Source: Bacillota bacterium (lineage in GTDB: Bacteria; Bacillota; Clostridia; Acetivibrionales; Acetivibrionaceae). Taken from it: a stretch of DNA of 13,956 bases. Location of the stretch: the NCBI GenBank assembly GCA_023421115.1, contig JAEZUI010000203.1, forward strand, positions 1-13,956, written 5' to 3'. The notes beneath the pieces were generated by a model. The model had not been told where the DNA came from, ran no database searches, and saw only the letters and a program-made list of their open reading frames with translations. How positions within the stretch are numbered: position 1 is the first letter of the stretch; each line of letters opens with the position of its first letter. Position numbers and translations under genes: made by a program. Shown here piece by piece: positions 7,279 to 13,760 of this stretch.

Positions 7279-9120
7279 CTATTTCAAAGAATCCAATCTT
7301 TCTATAAATTTCCCACTTACTTTTCTCATATCCATATCCACTCTACCTAAAGCCGTAGCTATTTTTTCCAACTCCACAGGTCTTTTTATTTTAAGCGTAG
7401 TAGTTTTAACCAAATCTTCCTTAGTCAATATAAAATACCGTATAATTTTATACTTAGGAAGCACATTATTGATACTTTTTATTGCCTTTCCAAACATAGC
7501 TGCCAATTCTTCATCCGAGGGTATACCATTTTTATCTGACTTAAGCCCATCTAAATCAACTACCAGTTTTGCACATGCCTGTATATCTCCATCTTGAGTT
7601 TCATACCCCCAAACAAAAGAATCCTTAACATAAGGAATATCATTTAATAAAACTTCATACTCTTCAGGAAATGCCTTTTTCCCATTTGTAAACACAATCA
7701 TTGACTTAGCTCGTCCTGAAATTTTAATAACTCCATCCTCATCAATGTTGCCAAGATCTCCTGTCTTGAACCAACCCTTTGCATCGAGAACTTCTTTTGT
7801 GGTTTCTATATCCTCGTAATAACCCAACATTACGTTTTTACCTCTAACAATTATTTCACCCATACCGTTTTCGTCCGGCTTGTCTATTGCAACTTCAATA
7901 TCACTAAGTGGTGGTCCAATAGTGCCGGGTTTGTTTACAAAATCATTATTTACAGATACCACAGGAGATGTTTCCGTAAGTCCATAGCCTTGTAAAAGTG
8001 TCAGGCCTAATTTATCAAACCCAATAATTACTTCAGGGTCAAGGGGTGCAGCTCCAGAGACAACCAGTCTCAATCTTGGACCTAATTTATCAAAGATACT
8101 TTTAAAAAGTTTTTTTCGTAAATCAATTCCTATTGAACGTAATACTTCAGAGACTTTTATAAGTAGATTTAAGGTTTTTGCTTTCCCGGACTTTTCTATT
8201 CCACTCTGCAATTTTCTATACATTGCTTCTAAAATGGCTGGAACTGCAACAAGTATTGAAACTCCATATTCCTGAAGGTTTTGTGCAACATATTTTATAC
8301 CATCACTAAATGCGACACATACACCGCTATGAACCATAAAAGCTAAACCTATTGTATTTTCAAAGGTGTGATGTAAGGGCAACAGTGATAGATGAACATC
8401 CCCCGGAAGAACTTTTATGGCGCTCGTAATGCTTGTGACATTAGCAGCGATATTGGCATGGGAAAGCATAACCCCTTTAGCAAGGCTTGTTGTGCCCGAT
8501 GTAAAAAGCAATATGGACATAACTTCCCTGTCGATAGGGCATTCTATAAAACTCATATCTTTATTGCTAACAAGCTGTTGTCCGTTTTTAATAAGGTTAG
8601 GAAGACGTAAAAATTTGTCATCACTATTTTGACTAATGTCTTCCATACAAATATAATGCTTTATTCTGCTGTTGTTTTTTGAGATATTGATCATCGTTTC
8701 ATGATAAGTCGGACTATAAAAAATGGCCTCTACCTTACCTCTTTCAATCAGATTTTCAATCTCAACCGAAGGAAGATATTTGTCCATGGGAACAGCTATA
8801 CCGGTACCATTTATTATGGAATAATAAGCAACACCCCACTCATACCTGTTTTCTCCTATTATTGCAATTCTTTTGCCCTTTAATCCAATGGAAATTAGAG
8901 CAGTACCGAGATTATTTATATCCCTTTCAAAGTCAATATAACTTTTTGTAACTATTTTTTCGTCTTTATCCTTAAATTTAAAAGCCGGTGAATTATTAAA
9001 ATTTTTAGCGCTTTCTCTTATAAGTTCTTTAAGGTCATGTACTTTTTTAGGTTTATAACATCCCGTACCTTTTACAATTAGTCTTTCGTCCTCTGAGAAA
9101 ATATCTACACACTTTTTCAT
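7279..9120 (-). CDS. Long-chain acyl-CoA synthetase (AMP-binding, FadD-like)
   Basis: The 613-residue adenylate-forming enzyme should activate fatty acids to acyl-CoA through an acyl-AMP intermediate at the inner face of the membrane. With the start at 9120, the P-loop motif TSGTTSLAKGV is at about 207-217. GYGLTETSP is at about 378-386. The 'GWFKTGDLGNIDEDG' hinge region is at about 449-463, followed by 'GRAKSMIVFTNGKKAFPEE'. The C-terminal catalytic lysine is probably in 'TTLKIKRP'. The P-loop has Ser where Gly is common (TSGTTG). The open frame begins at ATG 9129, but AGGAG (9130-9134) touches that codon and is 9 bases from the ATG at 9120, so 9120 is preferred. It could also act as an acyl-ACP synthetase. 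It is monocistronic in the window. Confidence 0.88.
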   Translation of the reverse strand: MKKCVDIFSEDERLIVKGTGCYKPKKVHDLKELIRESAKNFNNSPAFKFKDKDEKIVTKSYIDFERDINNLGTALISIGLKGKRIAIIGENRYEWGVAYYSIINGTGIAVPMDKYLPSVEIENLIERGKVEAIFYSPTYHETMINISKNNSRIKHYICMEDISQNSDDKFLRLPNLIKNGQQLVSNKDMSFIECPIDREVMSILLFTSGTTSLAKGVMLSHANIAANVTSITSAIKVLPGDVHLSLLPLHHTFENTIGLAFMVHSGVCVAFSDGIKYVAQNLQEYGVSILVAVPAILEAMYRKLQSGIEKSGKAKTLNLLIKVSEVLRSIGIDLRKKLFKSIFDKLGPRLRLVVSGAAPLDPEVIIGFDKLGLTLLQGYGLTETSPVVSVNNDFVNKPGTIGPPLSDIEVAIDKPDENGMGEIIVRGKNVMLGYYEDIETTKEVLDAKGWFKTGDLGNIDEDGVIKISGRAKSMIVFTNGKKAFPEEYEVLLNDIPYVKDSFVWGYETQDGDIQACAKLVVDLDGLKSDKNGIPSDEELAAMFGKAIKSINNVLPKYKIIRYFILTKEDLVKTTTLKIKRPVELEKIATALGRVDMDMRKVSGKFIERLDSLK

Positions 9121-9160
9121 ATATTTCATCTCCTATAAGGCGTTTTTATTTGATGGTCAG

Positions 9161-9189
9161 TATATATAATCTATACCCTACAAAATCAA
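9161..9189 (-). promoter_or_regulatory. Probable promoter of the acyl-CoA synthetase gene
   Basis: On the minus strand TTGATT (plus 9184-9189) and TATATA (plus 9161-9166) are 17 bases apart, about 40 bases upstream of the preferred start. The sequence is AT-rich, so chance matches are possible. Confidence 0.45.
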
Positions 9190-9506
9190 GTTCGATATAT
9201 TTTTTATTATTTGCTATATTACAATATCATAATACAATAAATATATAAACCCTGGAGTTTGAATAGGACTGGTATCTTGTTTGGGAAGTACAAAAAGTTA
9301 AAAAACAGCTGTATATTTTCTAAATGAAAAGATTTTAAATATGAGTTCAGTATCTTATTCTTTTTTAGTTCTTCAGAAAAAAGAAAAGAAGCTAAATTTA
9401 ACTTAAAAAACTACTAAATAACAAAAATAGTTTTAAATATTGTAAAAAAATATGATAGAATTATTTATATGAATATAGAAAAGGAACGTTATTCTATATT
9501 CTACAT

Positions 9507-9600
9507 ATATGAATTTCGGTAATGCAACAAGATTTATGGTATATATGAATTACAGTAATGCAATTCATTTTGTGCATATGCGAAGTTCGGCAATGCAAAC
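9507..9600. repeat. Three imperfect tandem repeats, about 22-25 bases each
   Basis: Copies begin at 9507 (ATATGAATTTCGGTAATGCA), 9543 (ATATGAATTACAGTAATGCA) and 9576 (ATATGCGAAGTTCGGCAATGCA with a small change of length). The periods are 36 and 33 bases, and the bases between copies are not conserved. They stand 160-250 bases upstream of the LRR lipoprotein. They could bind a regulator or be a decaying sequence repeat. They are too few and too different to be a CRISPR array. Confidence 0.55.
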
Positions 9601-9768
9601 GTTCTCTGCAATCCCTTAGAACTAAGTGGTGACTTGTAAGTGTATAATTATTGGAAAGATGTTTAGTAGCATTTGTACGATTATATGAATGAGATGCTTA
9701 AAAAAGAGAATTGATTCAATTCTTTTTATGAAATAATATCAATTTAAGGTAATGATATGGGAGGCTAT

Positions 9769-10980
9769 ATGAGAAAAATTGTATTTTTAGCGAGCATAGT
9801 TTTTGTTTTTTTGATTATCGCAAGTTGTAAAGATAATACTTCGGGAAGTATCTCAAATGAAACACGTGAACTTGAAAATACAGCCTTCGGAGGCACAAGA
9901 ATTGCAACTAATCCAACAGAAACCTCCCAAACAGTAATGAATTTATATAATAGCAAGATAATTTTTGAAGATGCTACAGTAGAAGAGTACACTCGATCTT
10001 TGCTTAAAAAGCCATACGGAGATATTACTGAGGCAGAAGTACAAAGAATAACAATTTTCGGTGATTCGGAAGATGGAAATGGAAGCTTTGGTGATATTTC
10101 CTCCCCGATTAGAACATTACATGATTTTTATCACTTTAAAAATCTGAAAAAGTTGGTTCTGTCAGGATGCGATATAAGTAATCTTGAAGGGATAGAAAGC
10201 CTAACCCATTTGGAGGAGTTACGTCTGCGTAGAAATAATATAAGTGATATCACCCCATTAGCAAATCTTGTTAACCTAAGAATACTTGATTTAGCAGAAA
10301 ACAATATTAAAGAATTATCAGCATTATCGAATTTATTGCATTTAGAGCAACTATTAGTTGAAGGAACAAATCTAAATTTAGACCCTTTGAGAAACCTAAG
10401 TAAATTAATGGAGCTTTATGTCCCATTCAGTGGTGTTTCAGATATAACACCATTAAAGAATTTAACAAATCTGACATATTTACAACTTTTTCATAATAAT
10501 GTTACCGACATATCATCTTTGAATAATATGTCTCAACTGAAGTATTTGGAAATATCTCTGAATCCTATTAAAGATATTAGTGTTTTTGATGTCCTACCTG
10601 AATTAACACATATATCAGTTGATATTGCCAATTTGTCTGAAGAACAATTATGGGATCATCTTTACTCAAGGCATTGGGTCTATCACTGCACTGGTCAACC
10701 CACTATTTATGTTGATGTAACTACTGTAGGAGTATTTGAGTTTAGCAGAACTTATGAAATTCAAATATCTTATTCGAAGGATATTTCTCAGGCTTTTCAA
10801 TTATTGACTTTTGATTCTTATGACCATATTGAAAGTTGTAGCGAGTATTTTGTAAAATTTAGTGATGTTAACAATGATGGCTTCTTAGATTTACAGTTAT
10901 TATCACAATCTAGTGCGAAAAATATGAATTATGTACCTTTCCTTTATAATAAAGATACTCGGAAGTTTGTAGAGAATTAG
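9769..10980 (+). CDS. Leucine-rich-repeat lipoprotein with C-terminal calcium-loop-like motif
   Basis: The 403-residue secreted lipoprotein begins MRKIVFLASIVFVFLIIASC, a signal peptide with lipobox IASC and lipidated Cys at residue 20. A cap segment 'VEEYTRSLLKKPYGDITEAE' leads into about seven internalin-like LRRs of roughly 22 residues (about 124-285), with repeating 'L..L.L..N.I.DI.PL..L.NL'. The C-terminal part contains DVNNDGFLD (about 366-374), like the Ca-binding loops of EF-hand or FG-GAP domains, then 'YNKDTRKF'. LRR lipoproteins of this kind act in surface binding. The partner here is unknown. The ATG at 9769 is preferred over 9757 because GGAGG (9760-9764) precedes it, though with only 4 bases of spacing. 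It is the first gene of the array with structured elements after each gene. Confidence 0.85.
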   Translation: MRKIVFLASIVFVFLIIASCKDNTSGSISNETRELENTAFGGTRIATNPTETSQTVMNLYNSKIIFEDATVEEYTRSLLKKPYGDITEAEVQRITIFGDSEDGNGSFGDISSPIRTLHDFYHFKNLKKLVLSGCDISNLEGIESLTHLEELRLRRNNISDITPLANLVNLRILDLAENNIKELSALSNLLHLEQLLVEGTNLNLDPLRNLSKLMELYVPFSGVSDITPLKNLTNLTYLQLFHNNVTDISSLNNMSQLKYLEISLNPIKDISVFDVLPELTHISVDIANLSEEQLWDHLYSRHWVYHCTGQPTIYVDVTTVGVFEFSRTYEIQISYSKDISQAFQLLTFDSYDHIESCSEYFVKFSDVNNDGFLDLQLLSQSSAKNMNYVPFLYNKDTRKFVEN

Positions 10981-11080
10981 CTTAGAATGAAATAAATAAT
11001 TATATTTTCAACTATTTAGATAATTCACAATAATTATATTCTGAGCCTTAGTCAGTTCTTGATAGTACTAATTTTAAGTG

Positions 11081-11320
11081 CAGAGGAGACGGACTTCCGA
11101 TAACAAGTCCATTTGCGTGAAGGGCAAAGCATGTAGCAAGCCTACGAAGTAGGAGCATGGAGTCATCCTGCCTGCATCGAATCATCGGGTGCAAGCACCG
11201 CCTACGCAGAATGGCTCTGTAAGTCCGATTCTTCGACGCCGCAAATGGCAGCCGATATATGGAATTCCCTGCGTTCCGCCCCATCCAGGGGCGGGTTTTA
11301 TAGGGCGAGACTTTGAAGTG
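11081..11320 (+). repeat. R1: GC-rich structured repeat element
   Basis: The element lies about 100 bases after the LRR lipoprotein stop and is clearly richer in GC than its flanks. Nested long-range pairings are GGACTTCC (11091-11098) with GGAATTCC (11261-11268, 7 of 8 pairs) and CCATTTGC (11109-11116) with GCAAATGG (11241-11248). AACAA lies in the bulge between the two 5' arms. Inside are GAGCATGGAGT (11153-11163, also in R4, nearly in R3) and the hairpin GGTGC-AA-GCACC (11188-11199). The 3' end is the hairpin CCGCCCC-ATCCA-GGGGCGG (11276-11294) followed by CTTTGAAGT (11311-11319, also ending R3). A frame of 96 codons on the minus strand across it is not considered a gene. Confidence 0.75.
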
Positions 11321-11370
11321 GTTAGTTTGAATAATCATAGAATAAAATAGCTTATGAAAGGAATATTAAG

Positions 11371-11603
11371 TTGCCAATAGTTTTTGTGATTTTGATTTTT
11401 TTAGCTATTTCTCATATTGACGGAAGGTTTAAATTAAGGAAGTTTGATAAAATTGTCTGAAAAGATTTTTGCTATGCAATATTATATTTTTTATTCCTTT
11501 GATAATATTGAGTTGTTTTGGTTGTGAAGCTAATGGTAATATTGTAAGCATGTGGTTTGTTGCTACATATATTATTGTTACAATTATAGATTGTAGAATA
11601 TGA
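11371..11603 (+). pseudogene. Broken small membrane-protein gene between R1 and R2
   Basis: AAAGGA (11357-11362) precedes a TTG at 11371. From there 'PIVFVILIFLAISHIDGRF' is read up to TGA at 11458-11460. In another frame, open from 11451 to TGA 11601-11603, a second hydrophobic stretch follows (NIIFFIPLILSCFGCEANG, then VSMWFVATYIIVTIIDCRI). Together they look like one membrane protein of about 75 residues with two or three helices, split by a one-base loss near 11457. It occupies the place of a gene in the array. No family is recognised. Two unrelated short peptides, or no gene, remain possible. A segment like its IDGRF codons recurs at 11690-11704 just before R2, which may be a remnant of a further copy. 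Confidence 0.35.
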
Positions 11604-11710
11604 ATTAGATAAAACTACCAAAGTTAACCGAAAATAGAATGGATTATAAGATATATTTGATAATTAATACTTTAAATTGTACTTTAGTAGTTGATGGAAG
11701 GTTTTGTATA

Positions 11711-11912
11711 AGGCTCGGACATCCGTGTCCTCGTCTGGCTTCGCGGGTCATTCCATGCAGAAGATCCGCACTACACCACTTCACCGACGCAAGCGCGCCA
11801 AAGAAGAAGGGCTTCGTGGGTCCGGTTCAGTGGCGTCGGGCATGTACACGATATAAAATCGCGCGTAGAACCGCCACATCGTGTGGCGGGGAGCTTAGAG
11901 AAACTTTGTGAC
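11711..11912 (+). repeat. R2: shortened GC-rich structured repeat element
   Basis: It opens with hairpin GGACA-TCCG-TGTCC (11717-11730) and the 14-base word TCTGGCTTCGCGGG (11734-11747), which is identical in R4 (13602-13615). It then jumps to the part that in R3 and R4 begins 'CATGTAG..GG.CTCCGC', here CATGCAGAAGATCCGC from 11754, so about 85-95 bases of the core including AACAA and GCATGGAGT are missing. It has CGCAAGCG near 11788, and CCGACGC (11784-11790) can pair with GCGTCGG (11833-11839). The 3' end is hairpin CCGCCACA-TCG-TGTGGCGG (11871-11889) and then CTTTGTGAC, a variant of the R1/R3 ending. It stops 27 bases before the next start codon. Confidence 0.7.
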
Positions 11913-11939
11913 TTATTATTTAAATAGTGGGGGTATATA

Positions 11940-12602
11940 ATGAAAATATATAGACGGACTACAATAATAATTAGTTTGATAATTGGCATTATATTAACGG
12001 GATGTAGCAATAATTTTCAAACATCTAAAGATAAAGAGATTAAACAAATGAAAGATGAAATAGATATATTAAAATCCCAATTAGCAGTTTTAGAGGATGA
12101 ATTAATAAAGAAAGAAAATGAGTGTCAAGCTTTACTAAATGAAAAGAATGAAAGTAATAACAAAGACGAAGATATTCGTGATTTTTCATACATTTCTATT
12201 AATAAAAACAAGGTATCGCCTAGCATATCAATAATTAACGAACATGGGTTTAATCTTGATTCTTTTTGTGAGTATATTGGGGATGATATGAAAATTGAGA
12301 TAATAGATTACTCTAACAAAACATTTGGGGGACATATGGGAGCTAATATACCAACACAATTGAAATTATCTTTCAATGATAAATCTATTGAGTTTGAAGG
12401 TGTCGTATATGCTTCACCTGTTAATGGAGCACCAATAGCAGAATACATTGCAGGATTTTATGGTGACATTAGAGCAAGATATAAAGGTGGTATTGTATTA
12501 AATGACAAATATAGTTTAACCAGACTTTTTGAGTTAATTGGAATCGGATGTACATTTTACGATGATAAGTCTATTGATTTTTGTACAATTGTAGAGAAGT
12601 AG
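11940..12602 (+). CDS. Coiled-coil lipoprotein of unknown function
   Basis: The 220-residue protein begins with a basic, hydrophobic signal peptide and lipobox LTGC, so Cys22 should be lipidated and the protein anchored outside the membrane. Residues about 30-70 ('KEIKQMKDEIDILKSQLAVL' and on) form a heptad-like coiled coil rich in Lys and Glu. Residues 80-220 are a mixed globular domain with 'NEHGFNLDSFCEYIGDD' and a closing 'SLTRLFELIGIGCTFYDDKS'. I do not recognise this domain. The second part faintly recalls domains of spore or cell-wall proteins, but I would not assign it. GGGGG stands 6 bases before the ATG. The gene lies between R2 (27 bases upstream) and R3 (about 10 bases downstream), like a cassette. 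Confidence 0.75.
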   Translation: MKIYRRTTIIISLIIGIILTGCSNNFQTSKDKEIKQMKDEIDILKSQLAVLEDELIKKENECQALLNEKNESNNKDEDIRDFSYISINKNKVSPSISIINEHGFNLDSFCEYIGDDMKIEIIDYSNKTFGGHMGANIPTQLKLSFNDKSIEFEGVVYASPVNGAPIAEYIAGFYGDIRARYKGGIVLNDKYSLTRLFELIGIGCTFYDDKSIDFCTIVEK

Positions 12603-12612
12603 TGTTTTTGAG

Positions 12613-12890
12613 GGGCTGACATCGTGTCAGCCGCTGGTCTCTGGGGACGTGCGACTTTACATAACAATCCATCTTGGTAAAAGCTGCGATGGTAGGGCAT
12701 GGAGTAGCTCTCTGGAGTAAATTCATGTAGAAGGACTCCGCTACATCCTCTCACGGGCGCAGTTGCGCGGCTGACGAAGTCATCCCTACGAAGACCGTTC
12801 GAGGACGTCCAAGATGGTGACGTTCTGCGAAATGCGGCGGAAGACGTGCCCATCCTTGGGCACGATTTGAGAAAGCAAGGCTTTGAAGTT
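12613..12890 (+). repeat. R3: GC-rich structured repeat element, most complete copy
   Basis: It starts about 10 bases after the lipoprotein stop with hairpin GGCTGACA-TCG-TGTCAGCC (12614-12632). Long-range helices are GGACGT (12645-12650) with ACGTTC (12820-12825, one wobble) and CCATCTTGG (12669-12677) with CCAAGATGG (12809-12817). AACAA lies between the two 5' arms. Inside are GCATGGAGT (12697-12705), ATGTAG/CTACAT (12725-12730/12741-12746) and GCGCA-GT-TGCGC (12757-12768). It ends with hairpin CGTGCCCA-TCCT-TGGGCACG (12845-12864) and CTTTGAAGT (12881-12889). The first terminal hairpin could also stop transcription, but no T run follows it. Confidence 0.78.
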
Positions 12891-12932
12891 TTGGATGGTA
12901 TCTAGATTATAAATAGGGAGAATAATTAAACA

Positions 12933-13583
12933 TTGAGTAAATTAGTCAAAGTAGAAGAACACTATGATTTACTTATAGATGAAGATAATGATCCATTTCA
13001 AGATAATGTTATGATGAAAGCTTATATGAGTAGATGGGATGGAGACTTATTTTATAGATCTCTTAATCTTTCAATAGATAAATATGTTCTAGAAGTTGGA
13101 GTAGGAACAGGTAGAGTTGCAGAGAATGTTTTGAAAATAGGTTGTAAGTATTTGACGGGAATTGATATATCTCAAAAGACTATTGATCGAGCTAAAGAAA
13201 ATTTAAGAGACTATGATAACGTTAAGCTTTTCAGATGTGATATTGAAATGTTTAAAAGTGAGCAAAAGTATGATTTAATATATAGTGTATTGACAATGAT
13301 GCATATTTCTAATAAAGAAATAGTGTTGGAGAATATAGTTGATTTATTAAAACCAAATGGTTTTGTAGTCTTGGCTATCAATGATAAAGAAGAATGGTTG
13401 GATTTCGGCAGCCGAAAGGTAAGACTATACCCTAAAGAACCTAAGTATTACATAGAGTTATTAGAGAGATATGGTTGTGATGTTCTTGAACCAATTGAGT
13501 TAATAGATAGTTTTGCTTTTCCCAAACAACAAGAGTATGGTCAGAAGATATCAACGATAGTGAGGGCAAGGAAGGTAATTTAG
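12933..13583 (+). CDS. Class I SAM-dependent methyltransferase
   Basis: The 216-residue protein has the Rossmann-like methyltransferase core. Motif I is VLEVGVGTGRVAENVL (about 52-67) with the glycine loop that binds S-adenosylmethionine. 'LTGIDIS' (about 74-80) supplies the acidic residue for the ribose. 'NVKLFRCDIEMF' and 'YDLIYSVLTMMHI' are motifs II-III, and 'LLKPNGFVVLAIND' is the typical strand after motif III. The substrate cannot be told from this sequence. Small-molecule methyltransferases are likely. The start is TTG at 12933, with GGGAG at 12916-12920 about 12 bases upstream, a rather long spacing. It lies between R3 and R4, and R4 begins within a few bases of the stop codon. Confidence 0.82.
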   Translation: MSKLVKVEEHYDLLIDEDNDPFQDNVMMKAYMSRWDGDLFYRSLNLSIDKYVLEVGVGTGRVAENVLKIGCKYLTGIDISQKTIDRAKENLRDYDNVKLFRCDIEMFKSEQKYDLIYSVLTMMHISNKEIVLENIVDLLKPNGFVVLAINDKEEWLDFGSRKVRLYPKEPKYYIELLERYGCDVLEPIELIDSFAFPKQQEYGQKISTIVRARKVI

Positions 13584-13760
13584 GCGCAGCATCCGTGCTG
13601 CTCTGGCTTCGCGGGCCGCCGCACATCAGAGAACAATGCATCTCAGTGAAGGCTACGAGAGCAAGAGCATGGAGTAATTCTTTGAAGTGAAAGCATGTAG
13701 CAGGGCTCCGCCTCATCCTCTCATGGGCGCAGTTCGCCGCGTTGCGGCATAAGTTCGGAG
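13584..13760 (+). repeat. R4: 5' part of a GC-rich structured repeat element, 3' half missing
   Basis: It begins two bases after the methyltransferase stop with hairpin GCAGCA-TCCG-TGCTGC (13586-13601) and TCTGGCTTCGCGGG (13602-13615, identical in R2). AACAA (13632-13636) is followed by GCATCTCAG, the position of the inner long-range arm. GAGCATGGAGT is at 13665-13675. The word CATCCTCTCATGGGCGCAGT (from 13714) differs from R3 by one base, and hairpin GGCG-CAGTT-CGCC is at 13726-13738. The partner arm (CTGAGATGC), the 3' CATCC hairpin and the CTTTGAAGT tail at the end are not found in the rest of the window. The end point is approximate, because similarity to R3 fades after about 13750. Confidence 0.7.

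Larger units (their letters stand above)
9130..9756. other. Long AT-rich divergent intergenic region
   Basis: No convincing gene is seen on either strand. It carries the minus-strand promoter of the acyl-CoA synthetase at one end, and three imperfect tandem repeats plus a TATAAT (9643-9648, no good -35) upstream of the LRR lipoprotein at the other. The stretch between, about 9190-9500, is AT-rich with no clear structure. It marks the border between the metabolic genes and the accessory array. Confidence 0.5.

Noticed and set aside
9469..9522. 17-codon frame starting MNIEKERYSIFY
   Set aside because: No ribosome binding site and it ends within the first tandem repeat; nothing supports translation.
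9507..9600. CRISPR array
   Set aside because: Only three units, units differ at several positions, spacing is short (about 8-14 bases between units) and no cas genes are present.
11048..11338. Minus-strand open frame of 96 codons across R1
   Set aside because: It lies inside the structured GC-rich element, has no clear ribosome site, and its open length follows from the base composition; similar frames cross R2, R3 and R4.
11639..11911. Plus-strand open frame of 90 codons running into R2
   Set aside because: No ribosome site precedes the ATG, and more than half the frame is R2 itself, so the protein would be element sequence read through.
12645..12660. GTGCGACTTT in R3 as a group II intron 5' end
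   Set aside because: It lies in the middle of a repeat element whose flanking helices pair across it, and nothing like intron domains follows before the methyltransferase gene.
11081..13760. Classical integron attC sites at the elements
   Set aside because: I looked for GTTRRRY and RYYYAAC core pairs at the ends and found none; length and hairpin layout also differ. The integron comparison is kept only as an analogy.
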